Source: Nymphaea colorata
Taxonomy: Eukaryota > Streptophyta > Magnoliopsida > Nymphaeales > Nymphaeaceae
DNA: 64,000 bases
Assembly (NCBI RefSeq): GCF_008831285.2
Contig: NC_045151.1
Span: 11,832,571 to 11,896,570, forward strand
Direction: 5' to 3'
Position numbers and translations under genes: made by a program. Of the stretch, positions 49,080 to 59,079 are shown piece after piece. The stretch's first letter is position 1, and each line of letters starts with the position of its first letter. The notes beneath the pieces are model-generated. The model did not search any database. It had not been told where the DNA came from and saw only the letters and a program-made list of their open reading frames with translations.

Positions 49080-50410
49080 ACATGTCTCTAGCTTCTCTTA
49101 TCAAACCATATAGTTTTGAAGAAGCTATTAAAGGCAAAAAGTAACAGGATGCTATGGACTTTGAATTAGTGTTTCATAGTAAAATAAAACCCAAAAGGAG
49201 TCAAACCTATTGGCTGTAAATGGATCTATAAGGCCAAACTTCATTTAGATAACATAACAAAAGGATACAAGACACAATTGATAGCAAAAGGATAAAGAGG
49301 TTTGGACTTTAATGAAATGTTTCCCCGTATTGCAAAGATGGTTACTGTTAGAACTCTACTTGTCATGGCATGTGACTGTATTATGTGTCAAAAAGATATA
49401 AACAAAGCATTTTTACATGGGGATTTGCATGAAAGTGTTTTTTTATGTAGGTATCATAAGGATATGGCAGCAAAGAAGGAGACTAGTCTGAAAAGTACAC
49501 AAGTCTCTCTAAAATTTAAAGCAATTTCCATTAAATTGGCTTCACAAATTGTCTATAGCACTAGAGGAGTTAATGTCCATGCAATCCAATGGGACCATCC
49601 TCACTTCACTTTCAAATAGGGGAACAATTTCTTGGTTATCTTGATGTACTTGGAGGATCTAGCTTTGTAAGTAATTTCAAAAGTCTTTGTCAAAAATTTC
49701 ATATGAAAGATTTAGGAGCAATCAAGTATTTCTGAGCATAGAGATTGCTTGATTATCTCTTAGGATCTATATGACACAACAAAAGTGTTCTTTAGATATA
49801 ATTCACAAGGCATGGATGTTGCAAAACTAGAGGAAATTCTTCTAGAATAAAGATAAGAACTAGATGTTGTCAAAGATGATCCATAAAGGACCCAACTAAA
49901 TATTCCAGACTTGTGGACTGCTTTATCTATTGTAGCATTACTTGGTCGGGTATTCAATTTATAGTGCATGTCTCGGGCCGATTTCAAGGACCATATATCT
50001 CTCATTGATAAGCAACTCTTCATTTTGTTGAATATCATGACTGGCCAAGGTATTATGGTCAAACAACATGCAGTTGAGCGCCTTTTCTGATTTTGATTAG
50101 GTTGGTTGCCACTAGAGACAAATGTTGTCATGTATTGTTGTGTATTTCTTGATTCATTTCTTATCTCATAAAAAAGAAATCCGCTGCTTCAAGTTCTTCC
50201 ACTAAAGCAGAATATAGATCAATGGCCATTGCCGTCTATGACATTACTGGCTAATATATTTGATAACTGATTTGGAAGTAGCATATACAACCGACAATCT
50301 ATATTGTGACAATCAAATAGCTTTGTATCTTGTAAATATTGTCTTTTATGAAAGAATGAACTATATGATGTATGTGTGGGCCTCAGAGATAGGCCATACT
50401 CAGAGTTATT
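49080..50410 (+). pseudogene. Ty1-copia RT/RNase H remnant
   Basis: Plus strand with frameshifts. It reads FEEAIKGKK, QDAMDFEL, then GCKWIYKAKLHLDN, YKTQLIAKG and GLDFNEMFPRIAKMVTVRTL, then DINKAFLHGDLHESVFL. This follows the copia RT order (W..A...E...[42 protein letters not shown]). The catalytic YVDDL box appears decayed (LMYLEDLAL near 49645). Later, YSRLVDCFIYCSITW at about 49897 and DNQIALYLVNIVFYERM at about 50310 match the Y.rlVG.LiYLt.tRPD and DN.aAl.ia.Np.fHeR parts ahead of and within RNase H. Non-functional. Confidence 0.82.
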
Positions 50411-51676
50411 TTTGATGGTTGTTGTTTGTTTTTGAGTGTTCAACCTGAGGATGGCAGCTCCTTAGGATCATGATGTTATCAGGATATAGGGTGATCTTTG
50501 GGGCAGTGTGATTAATGTTAATCTTGCGCTATTTTTTTCTACAAATAGCCTTGTAGGGGGATGCACTTTTGTATCGTTACTGTGTTGTGGTGTAATTTTT
50601 TTTACTATGGGTTTTTGGTATACTTGAAACATGTGTTTTGCATAGAGTAGAGCACACATCTGCCTATGACAGGTTAAGCCAATTATTCTGGCCACTTTTA
50701 TATTGTGTTGTACGATATGTCATGCTATTTGCCAATTACAAATCAAATCTGATACACACATGCATCATACCATTGCACCATGTTATACGAAATGTATGGT
50801 TGTAGGTAATTGGGGGGGGAGGGGGGGAGTTAACATATATGTCATTATCGTCCCCATTATCATTATCGCCAAGTTTTTTTTTTTGTTGTATATTTTAGGA
50901 TAGGCAGGATATCTTGCCATCTAAATCTATCTATTCTTGCTGTGATTAGTATTTAGATTAGATTGAGCTTCGGTGAGTTGCGGTAATTCTTAGATAAGGA
51001 GGAAAGCTAAGAAAGCTAGAAGTTGTGTTTATCACCAAGTGTACAACATGCATAAATTTATGTACATGTAAATGAAACACATATAGTTTCCTCTCTTTTC
51101 TCGTCCTCTTTATTTTTCTGCCCTCACGTCTAAAAGTTGAAAAAGTTATTCAAAGAGTACGTATAACAAACGAGTGCCAGGATAGAAAGTCTGTGAACCA
51201 AGCAAAACTAGCAATGGTGCCCACAATGACTGCAAGTGAATGACTTAGCAAGGTTGAGGCCAACATTATGGGGGCGCCACCAGTCATCTATGCATGGTGG
51301 ATGAGCAGTGGCTTGAGGAAAAATATGCTAGAACAACAATACTCGCAAAGTCACTGCAGAGAGTACATATCTGAGGAGCCAGACAATGGTTAAAAAAAAG
51401 GAGTAGAATGGGATGGGAACACGATGTTTGCAAGGAAAACTTTCCAAATGGATAGAGTTGAGGAATAAGTGAATGTCAATCAAATATAAGATCTGTCCCA
51501 TAGACACTGATTGAGTTATCTGGATAATGCCGCAAAGAACCCTTGGGAGATCAGAAGGAATCAAGTAGCTCAGATATTATTACATCTCGGAGTCCAAGCA
51601 AGTTCCCAGGAATTAAGGTCAACCGCCAGGTGTCATAAACTTTGAGCATTACTTGCTGCTGCCGATGCTCTATATA

Positions 51677-51708
<32 letters not shown>

Positions 51709-51715
51709 TGAGAGT

Positions 51716-51747
<32 letters not shown>

Positions 51748-51816
51748 TTTTGTCATCTAATTATATGTTTATCTATGCATTTTGGCTTATTGCATTCTAT
51801 TTCCACAAGTTCTTTT
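50411..51816. other. Intergenic DNA, no gene recognised
   Basis: Contains a G-run near 50812-50829 and a GA microsatellite listed separately. Small ORFs without motif. Confidence 0.4.
51679..51747. repeat. GA/GT-interrupted GA microsatellite
   Basis: Alternating GA with a short gtgaga-type variant in the middle, about 65 bp, ending some 70 bp before the LTR of the copia element. Confidence 0.9.
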
Positions 51817-52286
51817 TGTTGGGATTTCTCCCCTTCATGCATACACAAACGATATGTCCTAAAACAAGATCATGCTCATGCTAAATCATTGAATTAAACA
51901 AAATAAACTTAAACTGTAGCGGAAACGTACCTGAATCCATATGAGGAACTGGACGGTAGATCGCGGTAGGATCTTCCAGGGTCTTTGCGGCATGCTTGAG
52001 GTCTCTCTCAGATGAGGAAGAGGAAAACCCTAGAAACCAACGTTTCAGGCAACCATTGCACGACCCCAGGGACCACTACCATTTTATATTAAGGGCAATT
52101 ATAAATTCAACCCATCAAAGAGTCCGTAATTGCGTACAGGTATCTATACATTTCAAAATTACCCCATACCATTTAAAATGATGTAATATCCCAAAACGCA
52201 TTCACTTAAGCAGATATTTACCTTAAGACAGCCATAATGTCTGAAATACCTCATAGACATATGTCGGCCCACCAAATGATCTTACA
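51817..52286 (-). repeat. 3' LTR of the copia element
   Basis: 470 bp, plus-strand ends tgttgggatttctcccc and aatgatcttaca; on the element's own strand it runs TGTAAGATC...CCCAACA. By direct comparison it differs from the 5' LTR at about 31 of 470 positions (roughly 6.6 percent), mostly transitions, with no indels. Confidence 0.95.
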
Positions 52287-52303
52287 ATCTCCCACTTGGG
52301 CCA
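52287..52303 (-). other. Polypurine tract
   Basis: On the minus strand aagtgggagat sits directly before the 3' LTR (TGTAAGATC), in the position from which plus-strand DNA synthesis is primed. The corresponding site beyond the 5' LTR (57994 on) lacks it, as expected. Confidence 0.75.
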
Positions 52304-52685
52304 AATATGTCTTTATACATTCAGACATTACACAAAACCTTAGGAGCTCATAACTGCTATCTTATTAAACGTCATTTTCACCAATTTTGTCCATGATCAT
52401 ATCAACACAGAACCAAAGCTTTCGCTATATTAAAATTAGCTAAACCTTCAATAATCACAAATGTTAACACAACCAATGACATAGATCTGATATGAATGTA
52501 TAGCATGAGAATTACATGTAATGTGATTACAACATGTCTATTCTCAACTGGTCCAACTTTAAAACCTTATGGAGATTAAAACATAAACACATAAACATAG
52601 AATGAAACCAAAGAACTTTAAACTTTATTATGCAGAAAACTGAATATGTGTCCATACATAAGAGTAAACAAAATACAAACTCCCC

Positions 52686-54530
52686 CTAAACCAGTACATC
52701 ATCCAAAGGTAACACCCTCATACGAACAACATGTTCGTGAAATACCTTATGTGTTAAACCCTTGGTAAGCAGATTCGCAATCATAGAGTTTGTCCCAATA
52801 TGATCTAAAGACACCTGACCATTCTGTATCATCTCTTTAACAGCAAAAAAACTTAATGTCGATGTGCTTCGACTTTGACAAACTATGACTGTTATTAGAG
52901 TACATGATTGCTGAATTATTGTCACACAATAACCTTAGTGGTCTTTTTACACCATTCATAATGCGCAGCCTCGTGACAAAATTCTGCAACCACAAAACAT
53001 GATTGGATACCTCGTAACATGCTATGCTACTGTCTTGACACCCAGCAAAGTCAGAATCTGAATACCCAATGATCTCCAACTGGTCTGACTTCCTGTATGT
53101 GAGCATAAAATCTTTTGTTCTTTGTAAGTACCTCAAAACTCTTTTGACTGCTTTACAATGATCCATACCAGAATCACTTAAGTATCTGCCTAATATTTCA
53201 ACGATAAATGCAATATCCGAACGATTACAAACCTGAGCATACATAAGACTTCCCACAACAGACAAATAGGAAATCCTTTTAATTTCCTTATATTCAATTT
53301 CACTTCTAGGGCACTGTTTGAAACTAAACTTGTCTCCTTTAGCAATTGAAGTATCTCCTGGTTTACAATCCTTCATGCCATATCGCGGAAGCACCTTATT
53401 AATGTAGGCCTCTTGTGATAATCTAAGAATACCCCGAGAATGATCTCGAAATATTTAGACCCTCAATACAAAATATGCACAACCAAGATTCTTTCATGTC
53501 AAACTTTATTGATAAAATTTCTGAGTTTCATGCAATATGCCCACATTATTACTTGTCAGCAATATATCATTGACATATAAAACCAGAAAGATAAATTTGC
53601 CCCACTGAAGTTTTGGTATACTCATTCATCAACCATATTAGTCTCGAAACCAAATGAAACTATAATTTAATGAAATTTGTAATACCACTGATGGGAAGCT
53701 TGCTTTAACCCATAGATGGATTTCTTAAGTTTGCAGACCATTTTCTTTTCATCTCCTAAAACAAAGTTGTCTGGTTACACCATATATATCGCTTCATCAA
53801 TGTCTCCATTTAGAAACGTTATTTTTACATCCATCTAATGCAGCTCTAAGTCAAAATGAACCACAAGTGCCATTATGGTCCCGAAAAAGTCTTTCGACGA
53901 AACTGGAGAGAAAGTCTCTGTATAATCAATGCCTTCCTTTTGAGTAAAGTCCTTTGCAACAAGACGTGCCTTATACCTTTCTATGTTTCCTAATGAATCT
54001 CTCTTGGTTTTAAATATCCATTTACAACCAATGAGTTTCACACCTTCGGGCAAGGGAACAATATCCCATATGTCATTGTCCATCATGGACTTTACTTCTT
54101 TCTTCATGACATCTATCCACTTATGAGATTTAGAACTCTTTATTGCTTGCTGGAAGTTGATAGGATCATCTTCCATTAAGCCCATATCAACATCATGTTC
54201 TTGGAGATAGACAAAATCATTTAAAATTATATTTCTCATCTCTCTAGTGGATCTCCTCAGTGGCACCTCTACTTGATTTTCTTGAGGTTGTTGAGTTTGT
54301 TCTTCAGTAAGGAGATCGACATGATTGTCTTCTTCTGAATATGTTGATGGAACAATGGCAGGAACAAAGACCTGACTATTGCTTACAACATCTGTATGAG
54401 TACACTCACGTATCTCTTCAAATACAATATGTTTAACCTAATCACCTCCCCCAAACTCAATATCCTCAAAGAAATGGACATTTCCCGTTTCAAAGAAAGA
54501 CTTACTGGTTGGATTATAAAACTTATAACC
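52686..54530 (-). pseudogene. Copia RT and RNase H remnant
   Basis: Minus strand. Following a post-integrase linker (RGYKFYNPTSKSFFETGNVHF) and an acidic spacer, the RT begins at 54266-53835: [63 protein letters not shown]. The catalytic box near 53566-53580 reads LYVND instead of YVDD. After several stops the frame resumes at 53394-52837 with YLSVVGSLMYAQVCNRSDIA, RVLRYLQRTKDFML, YSDSDFAGCQDS and LLCDNNSAIMYSNN (RNase H), with a frameshifted tail to about 52686. Reverse transcriptase would copy the element RNA; this copy is dead because of the active-site change and stops. Confidence 0.9.
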
Positions 54531-54532
54531 CC

Positions 54533-55390
54533 TTAATGTTTGTTCATTTTTCCCTTTATACTTTCCATACAAACATTAAAGTCTGCAAAATCAAGGGACT
54601 CAAGAATTCCATTCGACATAAGCCTTTTTATTCTCTTTTCAGAGATATGTCCTAAGCGCCTATGCCACAACATAGCAGAATTTTCATTGGCTAATTTTCT
54701 TTTAGTACCACTAAACGTAACATGCAAGGTTTCATGATATGAAGCAACCGTATCAAGCAAATAAAGGTTATCGCTACCAGATAAAGAACCAGTGACTATC
54801 AAATTTGAGTGCAGAAACAACTTAAATTTACTTCCTCCAAATGAACAATAATAACCAAATTTGTCCAATGAGGAAATAGAAACCAAATTTCGTCTAAAGA
54901 TGGTACCACATAAGTTTCTGTCAAATTCAAATAACAACCAGTCTTTAACAATAACCGAAAATCTGCTATGGCTTCAACTTTCGCCTTCTTATCATCGCCC
55001 ACATAAATGAATCTTTCAGCATCATTTGACGTTCGACAATTTAGGCAGCCTTGCATAGAAACACTTATGTGAGTAGTATCACCTGAATCTACCCACTAAG
55101 TGTTTCTAGGTACTGAAGTTAAATTAACCTCAGAACAAACCAAAGTGAGAAGTGTACCATTCTTTTCACGCTATGCGTGAAACTCAACAAAATCCTTCTT
55201 GATATGACCTTCACCCTTATAAAAGAAGCAGCCTGATTTACTTTCCATATGCTTCTTCTGTTTCTTAATGGATGAAAGGTCAACTGCAACTTCCTTAATA
55301 GTCTTTTTTTTTTCTTACTTATAAAATCGAATCATTTAACTCAGGAATAGTACTCAAATTTGCAGATATCATGGAAGCAGAACTCACTGT
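54533..55390 (-). pseudogene. Copia gag tail, protease and GAG-pre-integrase remnant
   Basis: Minus strand. A zinc knuckle near 55233-55190 reads CFFYKGEGHIKKDF, where the CX2CX4HX4C consensus has lost its second and last Cys (Tyr, Phe). The protease active-site stretch WVDSGDTTHISVSMQGC follows at about 55098-55050, with a stop just before it. The GAG-pre-integrase domain (54937-54533) contains LWHRRLGHISEKRIKRLM and FNVCMES, where the second Cys of the HHCC finger is lost. The reading then jumps (about 54530) into the post-integrase GYKFYNP motif, so the whole DDE catalytic core is deleted. Confidence 0.88.
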
Positions 55391-56089
55391 ACAAAGAACA
55401 AACCAAAGCATGCTCACAATCAATACATGTACAAAGATGAAACAACAAATATAAATGATTTTAAACACAATGGCCCAAAAAACCCATCACAAGGTACCGA
55501 TGCAACGTTAATATCCAATATTTGGATTGAAATACTAACTGCAAGTGGTATCCTTGGTCAACAATGAATATGGATAATTAACCCTGTCAAACAATGAGCC
55601 TATCTTTGGATTGACTCGCTATTCACATGAAAACCTGAAAAATTATCACATATTTATTGCCCTGTGTACTTAAATCTGACCAAGCAACAATCCTCCTTTG
55701 GGTTGATCATTGCCCGCATGGATCAAGTATACTATCATGTAATGTTCAAAACAAGCAAATTCGTACAACAGATGTCACTTTGGTGACATAAAGTACAAAC
55801 TTACTCATTTCAAACAACAGACACAGCCAAAGATCAAATTCATAATCCAAACATTCATCTAAAGTACACCCACAAATTAACAACATCCAAAACATGATGC
55901 ATAAACCAAATTCACATACAAGTTTGCCCTACATTAAATCCAAAACCAAATGATTCAATGATGCGACACAGACAAAATTGCCTTACATTGAATCTAAAAC
56001 CAAATGATTCAATGATATGGACCCAAAAGAGTCCAAAATTTTATAAACCAGTACCAAAATCACGCTTAAGTGGGTCAACAACCACTGAA
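55391..56089. other. Internal element DNA without recognisable gag
   Basis: The position should hold most of gag, yet no copia gag motif can be read on the minus strand. The sequence is AT-rich with caaaccaaatgattcaatga words occurring twice (near 55943 and 55997). It may be a replaced or heavily decayed gag segment. Confidence 0.45.
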
Positions 56090-56715
56090 TCGGCCTTAAA
56101 ATGGCATGTATCGTTCTTAAACCAAACACCCACATAGCCCTAAATAGGCCTGAACCGGTTTAAATTGGACGAACCGGTCAAAAGATAGACCGTATCGGTT
56201 CCAAAACCCACTGAACCGGTTTAAAAAAAATGGCTAAAATAAGTAAAAAACTGAATAAACCGGTCTGAAAAGCCCTGAACCAGTTTGAAAATCAATGGAA
56301 TCGGTTCTGAAAGGCCCGAATCGGTTCCAAAACTGAATCAACCGGACCCAAAATGGTCCGAATCGGTTCCGAAAGGTCCGAATCGGTTCCGAAAGGTCCG
56401 AACCGGTACTGAATCGGGTTGAATCGGTCTGAAAACAACTGAACCGGTTTGAAAAGGGTCTGAATCAGTTCCAAAACTGAATGAACCGGTCCTGAAAGCC
56501 CTAAATCGGTTTGAAAATCAACTGAATCGGTTCTGAAAATCATGAACCGGTTTGAAAATTAATTGAACCGATCTAAAAAACAACTGAACCGGTCTAAAAA
56601 AAACTGAACCGGTCTAAATAGGGTCCGAATCAACTCAGAAAAGGTGCGAACCGGTTATAAATCAAACGGAATCGGTTCTAAACTTAATGAACCGGTTCTA
56701 TTTCAAAACAAACCG
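56090..56715. repeat. Array of degenerate gaaccggttctgaaa repeats in the element leader
   Basis: Roughly twenty copies of a short unit with core gaa(c/t)cggt(t/c), spaced about 18 to 45 bp apart, fill some 620 bp. Many copies contain or approach the palindrome aaccggtt. On the minus strand it yields a repetitive peptide frame (56543-56292; repeated FGTDS/EPIR-type words), probably a by-product of the repeats. Confidence 0.9.
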
Positions 56716-56749
56716 TATGGGTACAGGTCGGGTCCTGAAAAACTTAAAG

Positions 56750-57417
56750 CGGCGGCATTTTTTTTTTAGAACTGATGGATCAGTATCGGGTCTGTCAAGA
56801 CCCGACCCGGTCCGACCTGCCCGCTCGGCTCCGCGAGCGGTCGCGGGCGTCGTCTCCACCGGCAGGCCACCCAACTCCGTGGGTGGCCCCCGGCGGGTGC
56901 CGCCAGGACGGTTGGCCATCGCCCGCCGCGATGGCCGGTCGTTGCCCACCGAAAAAACGGTCAGAATCGGCCGGTTTTCTACCCTTTTTTTGATTTCCGC
57001 CCCCTTCTGGTTTTGGGCGCTGTAAACGGTGGCCAGAAAGCCGCCAGCAGGCCACCCAACAGCGTGGTGGCTGCCGGTGGGAGCCGCAAGGACGCGGAGG
57101 TCCGGCCGTCTCCTAATGGCCGGCCGACGCCTGCCTGACAGCGGGAAAACGGTTGCCCCTCCCTGCCGTTGCCTTCCCTGTTTCCCTTTTTTACTGTTTC
57201 TGCGGCTGCGACAGAGGCACAGAGGGCACTAACAGGCCACCCAACGGCGTGGGTGGCCGCAGGCAGGGATGCGCCGGAGGCCCGCCGTCGCCCAACGGCG
57301 ACCGATGCCCGCCGATCCATCCGTCTCCTTCTACGATCCTCACGAGTCCTCAGATGGGTGCAACGGAAGCCTGACATCTTCCGTCGCACGCCCTGTACCA
57401 ATTTTTTTTTTTAAAAA
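56750..57417. repeat. GC-rich triplicated block, 185-bp period
   Basis: The phrase caggccacccaac followed by cgtggg/cgtggtggc starts at 56863, 57048 and 57233, exactly 185 bp apart each time. After it come related gccggcgggtgccgcc-type words and further similar text (cgatggccgg, cgaaaaaacggt / gcgggaaaacggt). The block is strongly GC-rich inside an AT-rich element and produces overlapping ORFs on both strands (56687-57025, 56979-57401 and others) that look like composition artefacts. Confidence 0.88.
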
Positions 57418-57509
57418 AAAAAACTTGCAGTCGAAGAATCAGGGTATATCCGAACGGGAAGAACGCACAAAAATTCATCAAAAAATCAACGATTCAACAA
57501 TGAACATGG

Positions 57510-57521
57510 GCTCTGATACCA
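57510..57521 (-). other. Primer-binding site (tRNA-iMet)
   Basis: Minus strand TGGTATCAGAGC, starting two bases after the end of the 5' LTR. It is complementary to the 3' end of plant initiator-Met tRNA and fixes the element's orientation. Confidence 0.93.
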
Positions 57522-57523
57522 AT

Positions 57524-57993
57524 TGTTGGGATTTTTCCCCTTCATGCATACACAAACGATATGCCTTAAAACAAGATCATGCTCATGCTAAATTATTGAA
57601 TTAAACAAAATAAACTTAAACTGTAGCGGGAACGTACCTGAATCCATCTGAGGAACTGGACGGTAGATCGCGGTAGGATCTTCCAGGGTCTTTGCGGCGC
57701 GCTTGAGGTCTCTTTCAAATGGGGAAGAGAAAAACTCTAGAAACCAACGTTTCAGGTAACCATTGCACGACTCCACGGACCACTACCATTTTATATTAAG
57801 GGCAATTATGGATTCAACCCATCAAAGAGTCCGTCATTGCGTACAGGTATCTATGCATTTCAAAATTACCCCATATCATCTAAAATGACGTAATATCTCA
57901 AAACGCAATCACTTAATCGGATATTTACTTTAAGACAGCCATAATGTCTGAAATTCTTCATAGACATATGCCGGCCCACCAAATGATCTTACA
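57524..57993 (-). repeat. 5' LTR of the copia element
   Basis: 470 bp, plus-strand ends tgttgggatttttcccc and aaatgatcttaca. Co-linear with the 3' LTR without gaps. It would contain the element's promoter; no TATA position is assigned. Confidence 0.95.
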
Positions 57994-58117
57994 ATTTCCA
58001 GCTTACAAATGTGAGAAACAAAATAAACTGGCCAAATCTAATGTGCATATAGAATAACAGTTCAGAAATATGGAACCATTTCTATTGTTGCTAGAAATAT
58101 CATTTTTTAAGAGAGTG

Positions 58118-58118
<1 letters not shown>

Positions 58119-58193
<75 letters not shown>
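58119..58193. repeat. TA microsatellite
   Basis: About 75 bp of alternating TA, one of the longest in the window. Confidence 0.97.
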
Positions 58194-58197
<4 letters not shown>

Positions 58198-59010
58198 CGT
58201 TAACTTCAGTAATTGGGCATTGCCTGTGTTTGTATTTCTATTTCTATAATACAACCAAGTCAGTGGAACTGCTTTTAACACACACACACACATGTAAAGA
58301 TCTTCTTCAACTTTACATGGAAAAGGTGTTCTTATGCATGTAGAAAGCGTGCAGCGTGATGATCACTTTCTTTAGTTGAGCTTTTTTCTCCTTGATCAAC
58401 TAAAAAGATGGAGATAGTGGATTCACATGTCATCACCATATTCTTATGTGTACTTCAGATATGTGATATGGAGAGATGGGGATCTGGAAATGAGGTTAAA
58501 AGATAAATAGAGTAACGATATTTGGACTAGATGATGGAAACCACGCAAGCTGGCGCAAAGTGAGGACTTCAATGTCTTCATGCTTTCAGTAATACATAGA
58601 GATTCATGGAGCTGAACGTTTGCTAAACTGTTCAACAGAAAATTCTACTAATTTTCAGGATTCTTTGTTTCGACCAACAATGAATATATTGTTATACAAT
58701 CTACATGTGATACATGATATCAAGAAATGAAATAAAATAGATCCGATGGCACAAAATAAATACAGACGATATGGACCATATAAAATCTATCGCAGATTGC
58801 ATGCAATTTGATAAACAAGGTACTAAGGGCGGGAAATAAAAAAGTGTGAGCGTTCCAATTTGTAGTATATACATGTTTGAACTGTTTCTGATTCTCTTGA
58901 GCGGGAGACAAAAATGCTATTGGAAGTATGGGCATACTACATTTGATTTTTTAAAAACTTTTTTCATTTTTCACTCTTAAAATAAATATTCATCAAATCT
59001 CTATCTCTCG

Positions 59011-59079
59011 CTCTCTCTCTCACACACACACACACATGTGTAAACATACACACAAAACACACACACACACACACACACC
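59011..59079. repeat. CA microsatellite, interrupted
   Basis: Two CA runs separated by atgtgtaaacatacac, preceded by a CT run. A shorter CA run lies near 58278-58291. Confidence 0.93.

Larger units (their letters stand above)
51817..57993 (-). mobile_element. Ty1-copia LTR retrotransposon, deleted and decayed, 6.2 kb
   Basis: Two 470-bp direct repeats bound the element. Reading the minus strand the order is 5' LTR (57993-57524), iMet primer-binding site, GC-rich repeats, a CCGGTT-rich array, gag zinc-knuckle remnant, protease, GAG-pre-integrase, RT and RNase H, purine tract, 3' LTR (52286-51817). Protease-integrase-RT order marks it as Ty1-copia. The catalytic integrase core and most of gag are missing, and stops and frameshifts interrupt the rest, so it cannot move on its own. 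No 5-bp target duplication is seen (ctttt on the left, atttc on the right). Confidence 0.93.

Noticed and set aside
51679-51747. Spaced repeats considered as a CRISPR array
   Set aside because: Simple GA microsatellite in a eukaryotic genome; no spacers.
56687-57414. Many ORFs of 70-140 codons on both strands
   Set aside because: Produced by the GC-rich 185-bp repeats in the copia leader; no similarity to gag or any protein I know.
57508-57521. Possible tRNA-like sequence ggctctgatacca (also at 17938)
   Set aside because: These are short primer-binding sites complementary to the tRNA 3' end, next to LTRs; no cloverleaf can be formed from the flanks.
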